From Spongospora subterranea (taxonomy: Eukaryota; Endomyxa; Phytomyxea; Plasmodiophorida; Plasmodiophoridae): 41,032 nt of DNA. The notes beneath the pieces are model-generated. The model was given only the letters and a program-made list of their open reading frames with translations. It was not told the origin of the DNA and searched no databases. The stretch lies in assembly GCA_900404475.1 (NCBI GenBank), contig OUQQ01000113.1, positions 1-41,032 of the forward strand, in the 5' to 3' direction. Positions within the stretch are counted from its first letter, which is position 1. Every line of letters starts with the position of its first letter. The translations under genes were made by a program, and so were the position numbers. This document shows, piece after piece, positions 8,665 to 19,394 of the stretch.

Positions 8665-9900
8665 CTAGTCCAAACCGACATCCCACCGATAACGATGTTG
8701 TTGTTGCTCAAGAGATTGTGAATAAAATACGCCAAATTGCTGTAGAATACAGAATATCTGGCGCATACCCATACACCGTCCAACCACAATGGCAAATCGA
8801 GTTCCGAAATTTTCAGCTTCCGCTAAGATAATCCTTGATTTATCCTGTCCATCCAATCCATCATTCGGATCAGACAGTTCTCGAAACGGATTCAGAAAGA
8901 ATAGAAACCTCCGTCTATCGACTGAGTCTATCGGACTCGATTCAAGACGAAATTCGACACTGATGTTTTGCTCATCGATGCAGAGCACCATCATTAGTCC
9001 TCTCAGCGATGAGTTTCTCCTTTGCTGATGGGCGAACGTGACCATCGCCGCGTGCAAATGATGCCGATGGAAAAACACACTCTCGATCGGCGGTCTCAAA
9101 TTGGCCGGTTTCAGGGTGTTGTTATTCTCCCTGTTGACACCCGCCTGCGCCAGCCATGAACTTGACAATCACTTCCAGAGATGTTCCCAGAATCGGTACA
9201 TGGCGCTCTCCGTGGATCAAATCCACATTGTCTCCGCAATACTACCGGTAGCGCCATCCGATGGTCATCCTATCGCGACTGTCCAACGCCAATGCTGTGT
9301 CCTTCGATTTATGCACCCATACAACGTTTGCCTTGTCAAGTTATAGCAATAGCGATTCACGAAAGCCGTTTATCTTATCTTTCGGTCCATTTTCTTGCTC
9401 AATAGGGACATTAAGGTGCCCATTGAGATGGGCCTATAATTTATTTCCAAGAGCGTCATTTCTCTCGCAATGTGTTCCGTCTCAACCTGCACGGGACCGA
9501 CACCGATCATGAGTCGTTGCTTAATTGCAATAGCCCCTGATGATATCTGTCAGATGATGAAGGGCCACATATGCCCTCGCAGGGTGACCCGATTCGATCG
9601 GACACCTTCAACTGTTATTGTCCTCGTGATTATGATTACCGATTCAGGTGGTTTGTCCCAGTAGACTTGCCACAGACCAGGCTCTCTGTGTCCTAATAAA
9701 ATCGTTCACATTCAGCGATAGTTCTCATTAACGAAGTTTAAATTAGCGCACACCACGAGTTTCTAGATTCGCTGGCAAAACACCACACTTTGTACACAAA
9801 TCATAGGAACTCAAGGCCGGAAAAGGCTCAAACTGTCCTGCTGGTTGGAATCCTGCTCGGTTTGTAGTTCACCAACGCCACCCGAGAGCTTCTGTGTCAT
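8665..9900 (-). CDS. Eight-exon gene for an unrecognised 280-aa protein
   Basis: Proposed exons (minus): 9900-9873, 9840-9754, 9692-9640, 9546-9410, 9331-9280, 9241-9141, 9094-8785, 8739-8665. Every join keeps frame and uses GT-AG introns of 32-93 bp, and the sum is exactly 281 codons. The product starts MTQKLSGGVAGQF and has a single CxxC (DLCTKCGVLP) near residue 25. It continues through HIAREMTLLEINYRPISMG and GERHVPILGTSLEVIVKF to an ordered C-terminal half (SVFFHRHHLHAAMVTFAHQQ ... VDRRRFLFFLNPFREL). The alternating hydrophobic and polar pattern looks globular. I do not recognise the family. The smallest introns (32, 38 bp) are the least certain joins. Confidence 0.55.
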
Positions 9901-10335
9901 GAATCGTCGGTCAACCGCATTTCATCACAGGGTGTTGTCAAGAGGATATTATTGCCCAGAGGTATCCCACTACTGTCAGAGTGTTCCCTCCGTTGTGCAA
10001 CACTTGAGGTTTTACGACTGGGGTTTGATCGCCAAGATATTTCTGCCGCGAGGGGACCCCAACAGGGCCATCCAGATCTAGCGACCGCCCGTTTTAATCG
10101 CTGAGGCAGTGCAGTTTGCGCGATCGTGCAGCCTTGGGAAAGGGTTTCAACAAAACAGGGTGCCTGTTTCATTTGCCTCTCGACTTGATTGCCCCATGAA
10201 TATTGATCGTAAATGGGACTCTCTCCGGATAGGTTTAGCGCCAATGCTGAAAAACAATATCCGAATGCTGGCCAATACACCGTCCAGTAGCTGTCCTGAT
10301 AACCTCAAAAATTTTCTGCAGCGACTATAAACCAT
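9901..10335 (-). other. Possible exon(s) of another minus-strand gene
   Basis: A frame of 127 codons ends with TGA at 9899-9897, overlapping the ATG of the next gene as ATGA. It includes FGYCFSALALNLSGESPIYD and a basic Ser/Arg-rich tail. It has no ATG at its beginning, so it would need an upstream exon. A second frame (SGQLLDGVLASIRILFFS) overlaps it. It may be coding, 5' leader or noise. Confidence 0.25.
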
Positions 10336-10485
10336 TTGAACAAACTTCTTAAATTTACGCCAAGAAAATCAAATAATCCTCATCCAATGGATAATCGAGT
10401 CTTCTGCTAATCAATCAATATCATATTATTCTCACAGTTTCCTCTGTTGGTCGATGTAATTATTCAATCCCATTGGCGTGTATTG

Positions 10486-10579
10486 CTGAGCCCGACCACG
10501 TGTCGCCCAAGCCCGACTGGTGTATCGTCATTTTCGCCACCGGGCCGTACACCGTAGCGTGTGGCGGGCTCGGGCTCAG
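10486..10579. repeat. GC-rich imperfect hairpin with perfect 10-bp ends
   Basis: The arms CTGAGCCCGA (10486-10495) and TCGGGCTCAG (10570-10579) are exact reverse complements. Further inside, further imperfect pairing is possible (for example GGTGTA against TACACC). The segment stands out as a GC-rich block in AT-rich DNA. It could be a structured RNA element, a foldback relic or a regulatory site. No coding sense was found in 10340-10937. Confidence 0.55.
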
Positions 10580-10937
10580 TCACGGAGTGACAAACGCGGC
10601 AGGGAGACGGAGAGTTGAGAGAAAGAAAGGACTGCCATTAGCCAAAACCCTGACAACCCTCATAGGGGACGGCAACGCACAGTCAGGTGTGAAACCGTGT
10701 ACCTGACCAATTTCGGCGGTCGTACTGATTACTGATTTAGCCGGTAGGGTTTTGCTAAGATCGGCATCTGAACGATGGATATTTTCCTCATCGATAATGA
10801 CTATATCGCAGATCGTTTACTGGTACCGCCTCTCGTCCTTCGAAAATAGCAATCGCTAATCACAAGCGAATTAATACAGCACGTCGTCTGGAGTCGACAG
10901 ATCGCTTGGTGAATCTGCCTCATGCGCCCTGGTATTC

Positions 10938-11525
10938 ATGGATCGGTCATTGCTCCCTCGTTTCGTTTACTGGTCGTCAATATCAGGGCATATATGGTCA
11001 CCATGGTCCGATCAAGAAACCAAAGCCCTGAAAGAAGCCGTCAATGAATACGGCGTCGGTCAATGGGCGGCGATATTACGAGATTCAGTGTATGGGCAAC
11101 TGTTAGAATCAAGGAGTAATGTTGATCTGAAAGATAAATGGCGTGTTCTTGAACGGGCTCGGTTAAGGGCCGGTGGACAACCAACGGTCAAACCCATTCG
11201 TCAAGGATTTGATGCACTAGCTGGAATAACGACCGATGAGATATTGGCTGATGCCGGCATCGAGATACGCCGGTTGGGCAAACGAACAGCGAGGCCCAGT
11301 CCAGCCGTGGTGAAAGCGGTCGCCGAAAGGAAAACGAGGAAGATTCACGACGAGGCATTCATCGCGACGGCAATTGAGAACGATGAAGGCATCATTCGAG
11401 AGCTGGCCGAGGTCAGAGCGAACGTCGAGATCATGAACGCCAGAACCGCTTTGAACAAGGCTCATATTGATAAACAGCTGATTCTGATGGAAAAGTCGTT
11501 TGCAAGGAACGACGACCTGCCGTGA
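10938..11525 (+). CDS. Telobox Myb (TRB/SMH-like) DNA-binding protein, 195 aa
   Basis: ATG 10938 to TGA 11525, one exon. Residues about 20-72 form a single Myb repeat: WSDQETKALKEAVNEYGVGQW, then AAILRDSVYGQLLESRSN and VDLKDKWRVL. The VDLKDKWR telobox in recognition helix three, together with the SRSN lead-in, is the hallmark of plant TRB/SMH and TRF-type proteins that bind TTAGGG-like repeats; a role in telomere or promoter binding follows from the family. Plant TRB proteins carry a histone H1/H5 domain after the Myb, but here the remainder is a basic and then helical region (VRANVEIMNARTALNKAHID) with no clear H1 fold, so the protein is short. The first 15 residues (MDRSLLPRFVYWSS) are uncertain. 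Confidence 0.85.
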   Translation: MDRSLLPRFVYWSSISGHIWSPWSDQETKALKEAVNEYGVGQWAAILRDSVYGQLLESRSNVDLKDKWRVLERARLRAGGQPTVKPIRQGFDALAGITTDEILADAGIEIRRLGKRTARPSPAVVKAVAERKTRKIHDEAFIATAIENDEGIIRELAEVRANVEIMNARTALNKAHIDKQLILMEKSFARNDDLP

Positions 11526-12069
11526 GCTAAACAAGCCTGAAATTACATATATCCCTTTTAAATAAATGAAAAACATTTGAGTTTTAAAGAAATATGCGAT
11601 GCTTTATAGATCGAAACGGATACTTGAAGGCAATATCATTGCACAAGACACATGCTTGTCGTGAAAACGGATATGAATGGCATTGCACACTTGAAGTTAT
11701 CTAGATCAGCGCAGCGGTCGCATCCGAATAGTAAACGCTAGGGTTGGAGAAACAAACCAGGGCAACTACATATAGGGATTCTGTTAGGCCTCAGTTTTAC
11801 TGATTTTGAATATCTCAATGTTGAATCAAACGGCCACAATTCATCGCTGCGCCATCAAGAATGTTCAACGGGGCCGAGTTCCTGCAGTTAATGTACATTG
11901 TCACTGTAGTTAACGTACAGTACAATGTACATTATTATCACCCTGTTCCCCGACGGTATTGCACTGCAGTTAATGTACAGTAGGTTCCCTCAGCGCCTCC
12001 TGAATATCATGTGCAATCAGCGACAATAGCGCTCCTCTCGTCATTTTGTGCTAATCAAGGCGGTTGATC
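11526..12069. other. Intergenic region with palindrome and repeats, no gene
   Basis: Between the telobox gene and the next plus-strand gene. Apart from the palindrome at 11889-11934, the word CTGCAGTTAATGTACA occurs at about 11882 and, as CTGCAGTTAATGTACAG, again near 11966. Confidence 0.5.
11889..11934. promoter_or_regulatory. 46-bp near-perfect palindrome, about 135 bp upstream of a gene start
   Basis: The outer arms TAATGTACATTGT (11889-11901) and ACAATGTACATTA (11922-11934) are exact reverse complements. Inside them ACTGTA pairs with TACAGT, and the centre GTTAAC is itself self-complementary. The whole element is built from GTACA/TGTAC words. It lies upstream of the ATG at 12070. A dimeric protein site, a cruciform or a transcript hairpin are all possible. 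Confidence 0.75.
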
Positions 12070-15025
12070 ATGTTGGTTTGGGGAAATCAGCTGCTTGATT
12101 ACATTCAAGGTATCACAACCGTATATCCATCGTATCCTTCTCCAGATGCATTCTCGGCTCCCATGGGTGACCCAAGCTCGTACTCATACCTATCAACCCG
12201 GGTCATGTCTCAAGAACCTTCGGCCGTTCAGGACCAATTTATTTCTATCTTGTTAAAGCTGCTCTTCCTTTATCTTAATTCATCATGTAATTTAGCCTTT
12301 CGTTTTCGCTTTCCCGCCTTATACGTCCTATGTAGCTACATCAGATTGCGATATCAAGGCTATCTGTAGTGCTGCCCCTTGTCACATCGGCGTATACGCT
12401 ATTGTACGATGGCTGTGTTCATTAGATCCGATAGAAGGTGCTAATTTGACAACTGCACTCACGTGCGTCAATATCTGTACTTTAACTGCCAGAAGTGGAT
12501 CGCCTTGCAACGCAGATGGTCAATATCGATTTAACAATGTAAACATTGGGTAGGCGATAATATTGCTATTGTAGAGGGAAAGCGAGAGCTCGGGATTGTT
12601 TATAATGTTGTTTCCTCGATAATATTGGGCCTATCGAGTTCCTTACCTACCGCTCTTCAACCTTCGCTATGTCATGGCTTGCGGGAGCTCTCTGAAACCG
12701 GTCAAGCTCGGTGCGACGATCTTCTGATGAAGTTCTGTTGGCAAGGTGCTCGCAATGTTCTGGCAGAATTTTTGTCGAGTCTGTTATTTTGAGTTCTGGG
12801 ATTTAGGATTACGTAAATGCTCCTGCTATAACTGCGATGAAATGTTTTCCTATCTGATTCATTGCATACTCGATATGCTTTCATCGCCATCGGATCGAAG
12901 CCTGAAACTGGCCCTGTTTTTCGCATCAAATTTGAGAATCTTTTTGGAGAATCGATGCCATGTTGACAATGTCAAAGCCGCGTAAGCATTCGTCAAGTGA
13001 ATCTCAATCAAAAACCTTAACCTGCTCTTCGCCGATTTAGGAACATGTTGTTGCCGGGTTTGATTATGGTGTTCGATGCAGTCAGGAAACAAAAGACTGA
13101 CCTTTCAAAGATTGAAAAACTGATCCTCTGCTTAATTGGGATCATCAAGCCGTTACGTGAATTGCCGGAAATTGGTGATTTATCGCGATTTACCCGGTTC
13201 TTATTCGTTGTTGTGTTTTAAACTCTAACTTATATACCTGTTGATATACAGGTTGATGATGACTGTCACCGCACTTGCCCTTCCCAATGTAAACTTCGTT
13301 TACTTTTGGGTTCTATGGCCGTTCATTCGTCGCATAGGTCTCATCCAGTGATTTGTTTAGCCAAGTGGGTCATCATGCTGGTGCTGTGCAGATTCCATAA
13401 CCTCAACATTACAAACAGGTGGTTAACCTCATTGACCCTGTTCTGTTTTCTCAAAGAGGATTGTTTCGTTTTCTCTTGGTGATTTTGTCGCAGAGCACAT
13501 GTGATGGGCCTCAATTAATTGGTATATTGATTATCCAATCCGTGCTTTCAACATTAATAATTAGAATGGCAGACTGTATATTTAGCCATTTGTTCTCGCA
13601 AAATCCAATTGCTCAACGAATCTGCCAACATCTCATGTAAGCGAAACAATACTCCTGAGATACAAGGTTCCCAATTGGTTTCGTTCAGCTGCCGACACAT
13701 TTGCTTTTCGCCTGAAAATGTTCGATCGGTCCGTATATGCCAGATTCAAGAAATGGTGAGGCCTTCGATGAGGGAAGGTTTTGATTTTGAATCACGTTAG
13801 GCATCGAAGCTATTCTTCACGTCTACACACGCCCTAACATCAAATCAAGTCCGGCTTTGTCATCTGATCAGTTCGGTGTTGAAAACGAGCAAGTTTCCGG
13901 TAAGGTTAACGTTGTCAACCGTTGCAATAATTTCCACCTTTCGCTGCCCAGTCGGAGGTTGCTCCTTTTCTGTGTTCCCTTTTCCAACCAGTGTTATGCC
14001 GTTCCCCAAAGCCTCGTAAGCATTGCAGCATTCGAACGACGTCAAATTTTGCCTCAATTTTTGTATTTAGCGTCGTATGCCCACGTTTATTTGCTTGGGA
14101 TTCTTGATCTCACCTTCTTCTCGGACACCCGAATGTTTGAAGGGTTTGCTCGCAACGTCTTTCAGTTTTTCTTATCTGTTGCCCGCAACCCGCGATCATC
14201 AACCACAGAGCTAGTAAGCTTCATACGTCCAAACTGTTCTCTTTTCTGTTCACATTTTTCCATCAGCTTTTGGGTCTCCGAGGAGTCGTTACTGTCGTTC
14301 GTTGCCCAATTTTGCAAGAAGTCAATCTCGTGGAACTCCCCGCCGTGGTTATGGCCATGTTTGCATGCATATCGGTTCCGGTCTACTCAACGAAACTCCT
14401 ATGCTCTTGGATTGCAGCCATGTCGCTGCTGTTCAAGTTCATGTCGGATGAACAACGTTCATCGGTAAATGTGCAGTGCTGTCCTATGCATATTTGATAA
14501 CCCATGTTGAAGGCGGTCGAGTTTTTAAGCCATCACCGCCTCAACCGTATGGGCTTGTTCACAATTAGTTCGTGTTTAAAGGTTCATTTTGACCACTCGT
14601 TGATTGAATTAGCGACCAGACGTAATAGGTGGATTGTATCATATCTGCTCGTTGCCTGAAATTGTTCTCATAGTTTCGGTCTCTGTTACTCCTTGTGCTC
14701 CAATCCTACTCAACGCTCTTTTTTCTTTCAAAGACTCGGACCCTGAACAGTTCAGGAAACTACCGAAAACCAAACTTATAAAAGCTGTGGAAACCGGTTG
14801 CAAGGAGGATGCTCTAAAATTGGCGATCTTCATTCCTCAAGGTGGTTTCGAGTTTTTTACGTCCACCCGTTATTTATTTTGTCTCCAGCTTCAACTCCTG
14901 CCATCCCGAATACCGTCAAAGCAGCAATGGATTCCTTGTTAGGACTATTGGAATTTCCCATTGACGATCCTTCATTGCGACCCAGGCTCGAGTCGTTACG
15001 ATTTGTCTTGTCTGCCGGTAAATGA
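12070..15025 (+). CDS. Many-exon alpha-helical protein, FIRRM/FLIP (FIGNL1-interacting)-like
   Basis: Proposed exons with frame-consistent GT-AG joins: 12070-12109, 12146-12286, 12345-12437, 12493-12518, 12577-12745, 12807-12981, 13041-13196, 13252-13288, 13338-13364, 13419-13521, 13565-13636, 13689-13732, 13801-13899, 13952-14016, then unresolved exons, and a last pair ending at 14841 and running 14889-15025. The product is all-helical and leucine-rich (for example LKLALFFASNLRIFLENRCH and MLLPGLIMVFDAVRKQKTD). The order of blocks resembles human FIRRM (C1orf112), a partner of FIGNL1 that dismantles RAD51 filaments: the KTLKLCRFFANSLL-like block, the EETKNKVVSFLEKTG-like block (here LPKTKLIKAVETG) and the final SLL...LSMEMEALQERM-like helix (here AMDSLLGLLEF...RLESLRFVLSA). 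This is a by-eye resemblance. Exons between 14017 and 14727 need transcript data. Confidence 0.5.
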
Positions 15026-15535
15026 CGTCATGGTCTGATGAACAGCAATGCAATGTTTATCTGTGCTATGGTAACTGCGACGCTCATCAATCATCATCAG
15101 TCATAGTTGTCAAATTGTATCAAATCGCATTTTCTTATCTATAAAAAATATTCTAACCCATTCCAAGATCAACTTTTTTTGCGAAAACCTGGTGAGCCGA
15201 TTTGAGAATTGCAATAAAGTTCGAATAGCGACAAAATCCAAACTGGGTAATGAGACACCTCAATCACGCCTACAATTTCAACGAGATTGGAGGACACTCA
15301 CCAGCGTTCCTGCAAAATTTTGGGACGGTGAATGATTTGAAAGCTCAAAGTTAGAGCTGAGAAGTCAAATGTGGATGCCAAGAGGGCGACTATGCTGAAA
15401 ATACGGCGAATGCTTCTGAATACATCGGGGCAACAACTAATCAGCTTCAAAGCCCACCAAGCAATGAATTCGCAATAACGTTTGTATTTAGCAAAAAAAA
15501 AATCCCAAATAGCTTATCAGAATATTAAGATTGGC
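15026..15535. other. Intergenic between convergent genes; nothing recognised
   Basis: About 510 bp of AT-rich DNA between the stop at 15025 (plus) and the stop at 15536 (minus). No open frame or repeat of note; it presumably holds both 3' ends. Confidence 0.5.
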
Positions 15536-17680
15536 TCAAAATTTCCATGAACCGGGCCTGTCAACGGTCCTCCAATACTCCAGAACCGGAACTGCTCGAG
15601 TCTCAATGAAATTAATCAAGCGCTCCAGTTGCAAATCCTCAATGTGCAATGTGTTCGTGGAGAATCCTCGAACCCTTTTGATCCACTCCATCGTCCCCAA
15701 CAGGGTGGCGCACCACGCCTGTTTCTGGAACTTCTTCATGCGTTTGGCCTGCATTTTGTGAGCGTAACCGAGGTTGGTCAGGGCGCGAAAGAAGCTCTTC
15801 TTCTTGCTTTTCAGCGAGACGACCGTCTCCGAAATCGTGCTCATGCATTCGCAAATCGAATCCACCACGAACAAGTGGTCCGGAAGAACCACCGATAATT
15901 GCTGGGATTCACTGTATGGGAATTCCAGCTCCCGTTGATTCTTGGACAGATAGATCATGTGATACCATTCGAATGGCTCTCCATCGAACGTGCATCGGCA
16001 AACGATCTTCGTCACCTGATCCGTCGACGTCGAGCAGCGGAACGACTCGAAATTCTGGGGGTGCGACCGCTGAGGTGCGCTGGTATAGGATCCCGTCGTT
16101 GCGTTGGCCGCCGCCTGAGCCGCCGCCGACACAACTGAGAACGGCGTAAGTTGGTTTCCAGCCGGGACGGGAATCCCACCAGTACTTGCGTCTCTCAGAG
16201 TTCCGCCAACCTCTTGGATCAACGCCGACGGCGCTGGGCCTTCCTGGGCCGCCGTTCGCAAGAACTGCTCTGCTTTCACGGCGGTCTCCGTCTGCGCCTT
16301 CGCTTGCTGCGACCGCGTCTGGGTTTGGAACGGCGACGGGATCTGGATGTGGCTGGTGTCCTTGGGGCGGAAAGCAGATGCGGCAGGTTGATAGGCGGAA
16401 TTGGAAATCGGGGATCCTCCACGAGAGAACATGGATAACGTGGTTGAATGGGCCCGAATGCTTGCCGGTTGGACAGGAGCACGACCCGGCATCGTATTGA
16501 TCGACGCCCGCCTGTCCCGATCAGATACGTTGAACTCCCCTCCTTCCTCACCTTGAACCTCGAACGCGGGATTGTTGATGATTGCCGCTCGCATCTGATC
16601 GGATTCGGTGACGAACTTGATGAATCCGTTGGCGTAGGCTTTCACCGTTCTGGATTCCGACTTCGATAGCGCCTGTAATCGGCTGAACTCCCTCTGCGCC
16701 ATCGTCTCCAGCGTATTGGCCAACGCGTTCAAACTGCTTTCACAGGTCGATAACCGGATGTCGTTTTGCATGAACGTGTGGACCTCCTTCTCCACATATT
16801 CGTCCATCTGCTCCGAGAGTTTTTCGTTGATCATCAACCCCTTCTCGACATCGATCAGTTTCGCGACGTCCTCCTGAGCAGCCGAGCTGGCCGCCGCTAT
16901 TTGATGCGCCGCCTGATTGGTGGCTTCGGCCAAAAACCGTTCGCAAAGATCGCGCCTTTTCTGATGCGCCTCCCGAAATCGATTACAGATCTCGTTCAGC
17001 TGTCTGATCCTACGCAGGACCAGTGTTAATTTTCTATCAAACTCCCTCCCCGTGAACTTCTGCAGGCGATCGTTGAGGGACAGAAACTGTGCCTGAGCAG
17101 AGTCGGCCAACTGTTCGGTATGCATGTAGATTTCATCGATCGGAACCGCGTTCCACAGTTCCTGCTGCAGGATCAATGACGTTGCGTCGATGTTCTGGTT
17201 GGTGGCTGCGATCAGCTGAGCGGCTGTCTCATCATATGCAGCTAATCGCTCCAGGATCTTCAGGTTCTCCGACAGAATTACTTTGGCGAACATACTCCTG
17301 GCCTTGGTTCGTCGGCTTTGGAATTCCTGGTCCCTGGTGATCTTATCGCGGAACTCTCGTAGTTGTCGTTCTAGGCCTCCCGGGAATGATTTTGATGTCA
17401 GGGCTCTGGCTTCGGCTTGGGCGCTGACATCAACCAGTAGGTTCAGTCCTTGATCAGCAGCCCTTGCAGCGGCCCGATGAATTAAACTTAGGCGATGTGG
17501 ATCTTCGGCCATCGTCTCTGGACACACATCCGTTTCCGTCCAGGTGTCGTCGTCGTTATTGCTATCGTCGTCATCGGTTTCGTCGTTGGACTCCGGATTG
17601 AATCGCGACCCCTCTAGATCCGCCATCACGACAGTGACGGGTACCTGAACGTGGGAATGGGTACCGTGATAAAGGTTCAT
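15536..17680 (-). CDS. Long intronless coiled-coil protein, up to 714 aa, unknown family
   Basis: Uninterrupted frame from ATG 17680 to TGA 15536. A second in-frame ATG at 17626 (MADLEGSRFNPESND) looks a better start because acidic sequence follows directly. Residues about 20-60 are Asp/Asn-rich (ETDDDDSNNDDDTWTETDV). About 60-370 form helical coiled coil (AAARAADQGLNLLVDVSAQA, LRRIRQLNEICNRFREAHQK, KLSEQMDEYVEKEVHTF). About 370-555 is a Gln/Ala/Ser/Pro-rich linker. About 555-714 is a globular C-terminal domain with VCRCTFDGEPFEWYHMIYLS, then a helical basic part (LTNLGYAHKMQAKRMKKFQK). No membrane segment or enzyme motif is present. It may be a structural or adaptor protein. Confidence 0.8.
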   Translation of the reverse strand: MNLYHGTHSHVQVPVTVVMADLEGSRFNPESNDETDDDDSNNDDDTWTETDVCPETMAEDPHRLSLIHRAAARAADQGLNLLVDVSAQAEARALTSKSFPGGLERQLREFRDKITRDQEFQSRRTKARSMFAKVILSENLKILERLAAYDETAAQLIAATNQNIDATSLILQQELWNAVPIDEIYMHTEQLADSAQAQFLSLNDRLQKFTGREFDRKLTLVLRRIRQLNEICNRFREAHQKRRDLCERFLAEATNQAAHQIAAASSAAQEDVAKLIDVEKGLMINEKLSEQMDEYVEKEVHTFMQNDIRLSTCESSLNALANTLETMAQREFSRLQALSKSESRTVKAYANGFIKFVTESDQMRAAIINNPAFEVQGEEGGEFNVSDRDRRASINTMPGRAPVQPASIRAHSTTLSMFSRGGSPISNSAYQPAASAFRPKDTSHIQIPSPFQTQTRSQQAKAQTETAVKAEQFLRTAAQEGPAPSALIQEVGGTLRDASTGGIPVPAGNQLTPFSVVSAAAQAAANATTGSYTSAPQRSHPQNFESFRCSTSTDQVTKIVCRCTFDGEPFEWYHMIYLSKNQRELEFPYSESQQLSVVLPDHLFVVDSICECMSTISETVVSLKSKKKSFFRALTNLGYAHKMQAKRMKKFQKQAWCATLLGTMEWIKRVRGFSTNTLHIEDLQLERLINFIETRAVPVLEYWRTVDRPGSWKF

Positions 17681-19363
17681 CGGAGCTGAACTGCGTCTGA
17701 TCCGAACCGTTCCGCCTTAAATATTAGCGTGTTGGCCGTGCACCTGTCATGCCAACGGATATGGTTCCGAGACCACTCACAGACCACTAATCCATACCCG
17801 ACCCCCAGTCGTACCAGTTTCGGTCCGATTAGCGCGAGCCACTTGGGGACGGTAGGAAGGGGACCCGCCCGAGTGTAACCGTGATGCACCTTGGGTCAGG
17901 CGGTCACACACTGATGTGACGCCCACACATTGGTCTGGCGCTGTGTCGTAGTGCCGGGATGAGGTGCGCGAGCCAGCAGGGCGGCACAGCATTGCCCCTC
18001 ACCAGGCATGCGGTTGGGAGGAATTATTACTGGAGGTGTAGTGTGTCGTGCGGTAGAAACGTATTGTTTTTACAAAAAATGGTAAATACATTCTATGCCG
18101 AATCTGGCTCCACAACACTTGATTGTATGACGACGTCTGTGCTGGAACCGCACCATCTCAAGACAATTGTTTTGTTCCCCGACTAATGTGGTTGCGTTCA
18201 GAGATTTTTCATTAGATCTCGTGGTGTTTCTCGTATGAAGTGGTAATACTTGGGCAAAAAACAACCTAAACCAAATGCTGCACAATAGAAATTTAGTGTG
18301 TAGTGGGAGAACAACAAAGCAAATGTCAAGAAAGTAAAGTAAAACGCAATGTCCTTGTCCGCCTTTGTTTTACTTCAAATCCACAGGCGAGATGATGCTG
18401 TCAAGGACACCTGCCTTAATGGGCCCCTTCTGGAATCTCGCATGCAGTGCCTTCATACTCTGGTGGCCTGATTAGCAACATTTTTAATAAAAGAGCAAAC
18501 TAACATATTTTCCTTACATTTAAATTTTATTTTGGATGGGTTGGAAAATTCTCTTAATCAAGCGTTAGGTTGATGAAATAGCTTATATTTCAAAACTTCC
18601 AATTTAAAAAACCAATCAAACCTTTTTAAACCGTCAAAAACTTAAATTCATTCGATTTTCTACTTGATTCCTTATTATTGGTTCTCAAAAGCTAATTTAC
18701 AAACGCGATTTGGACACAAAGACTTGATCTCTCGATTACCCCTGACAAGTTACGACTATTTGACAAAACCCGTCATATTTCAAATCACGTCGTGATGTTC
18801 CCAACAAACGGTGATTCGGTATTTTCAAGACAATTCGACACAATTCGCCGCGGTTATACACCTCAAAATCACACTCGGAGAGGTCAGATGCTGATGCAAA
18901 CCTTAAGTGTGATTTGATTGTTTTTTGGCAACACCATTGAATGCCTGCACGTTGAATTGCCCATTGATAGCTCTGTTCAGCAATATTTGCCTCGTATTAA
19001 AACCAGCATATTCCCGACCTTTAACACATGGCACAACCTTTCTTCCACCGCCCTCTCATATCGCGCATTTCATCGAAATTAACTCCCTTCTCTGTTCTGC
19101 GAATTCGATCAGATGAAGATTCCCGGGCTCTCGAGCATGACGCTAGGCAACACAGCAACAAGCATTACCTTCACATTTGTCAAATTGGTCATGACTCAAG
19201 CTAGACACATCAAACAAGAAGAGAACGAGCCAACGAGATTGTTCGCTTCAGGCATGTCCGAAGCGGTCCTGAGCCCAGAAAAACTGCTCCACAATTGCTG
19301 ACGAAGAACAAGTGGGACAGCAACCATCCTTGTTGGCATCGCCATAAGTTTCGAACTGAAGGC
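17681..19363. other. 1.7 kb without a recognised gene
   Basis: 17720-18030 is GC-rich and contains no long frame. 18480-18900 is very AT-rich. Around 18900-19330 the sequence is weakly reminiscent of the decayed transposon DNA that follows, but no protein match could be pinned down. Confidence 0.4.
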
Positions 19364-19394
19364 TCAAGTTTTTATGGCTGAGGGCTTCCATTTC

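Noticed and set aside
8658..8831. 57-codon plus-strand frame starting in an ATGA overlap with the 92-aa gene
   Set aside because: It is antisense to the last exons of the minus-strand gene, whose spliced product is more protein-like. ATGA coupling is a prokaryotic habit and this is a eukaryote.
15629..16669. Several plus-strand frames of 70-104 codons opposite the 714-codon gene
   Set aside because: Repetitive Arg/Leu/Ser content typical of antisense to a long coding frame; no homology pattern.
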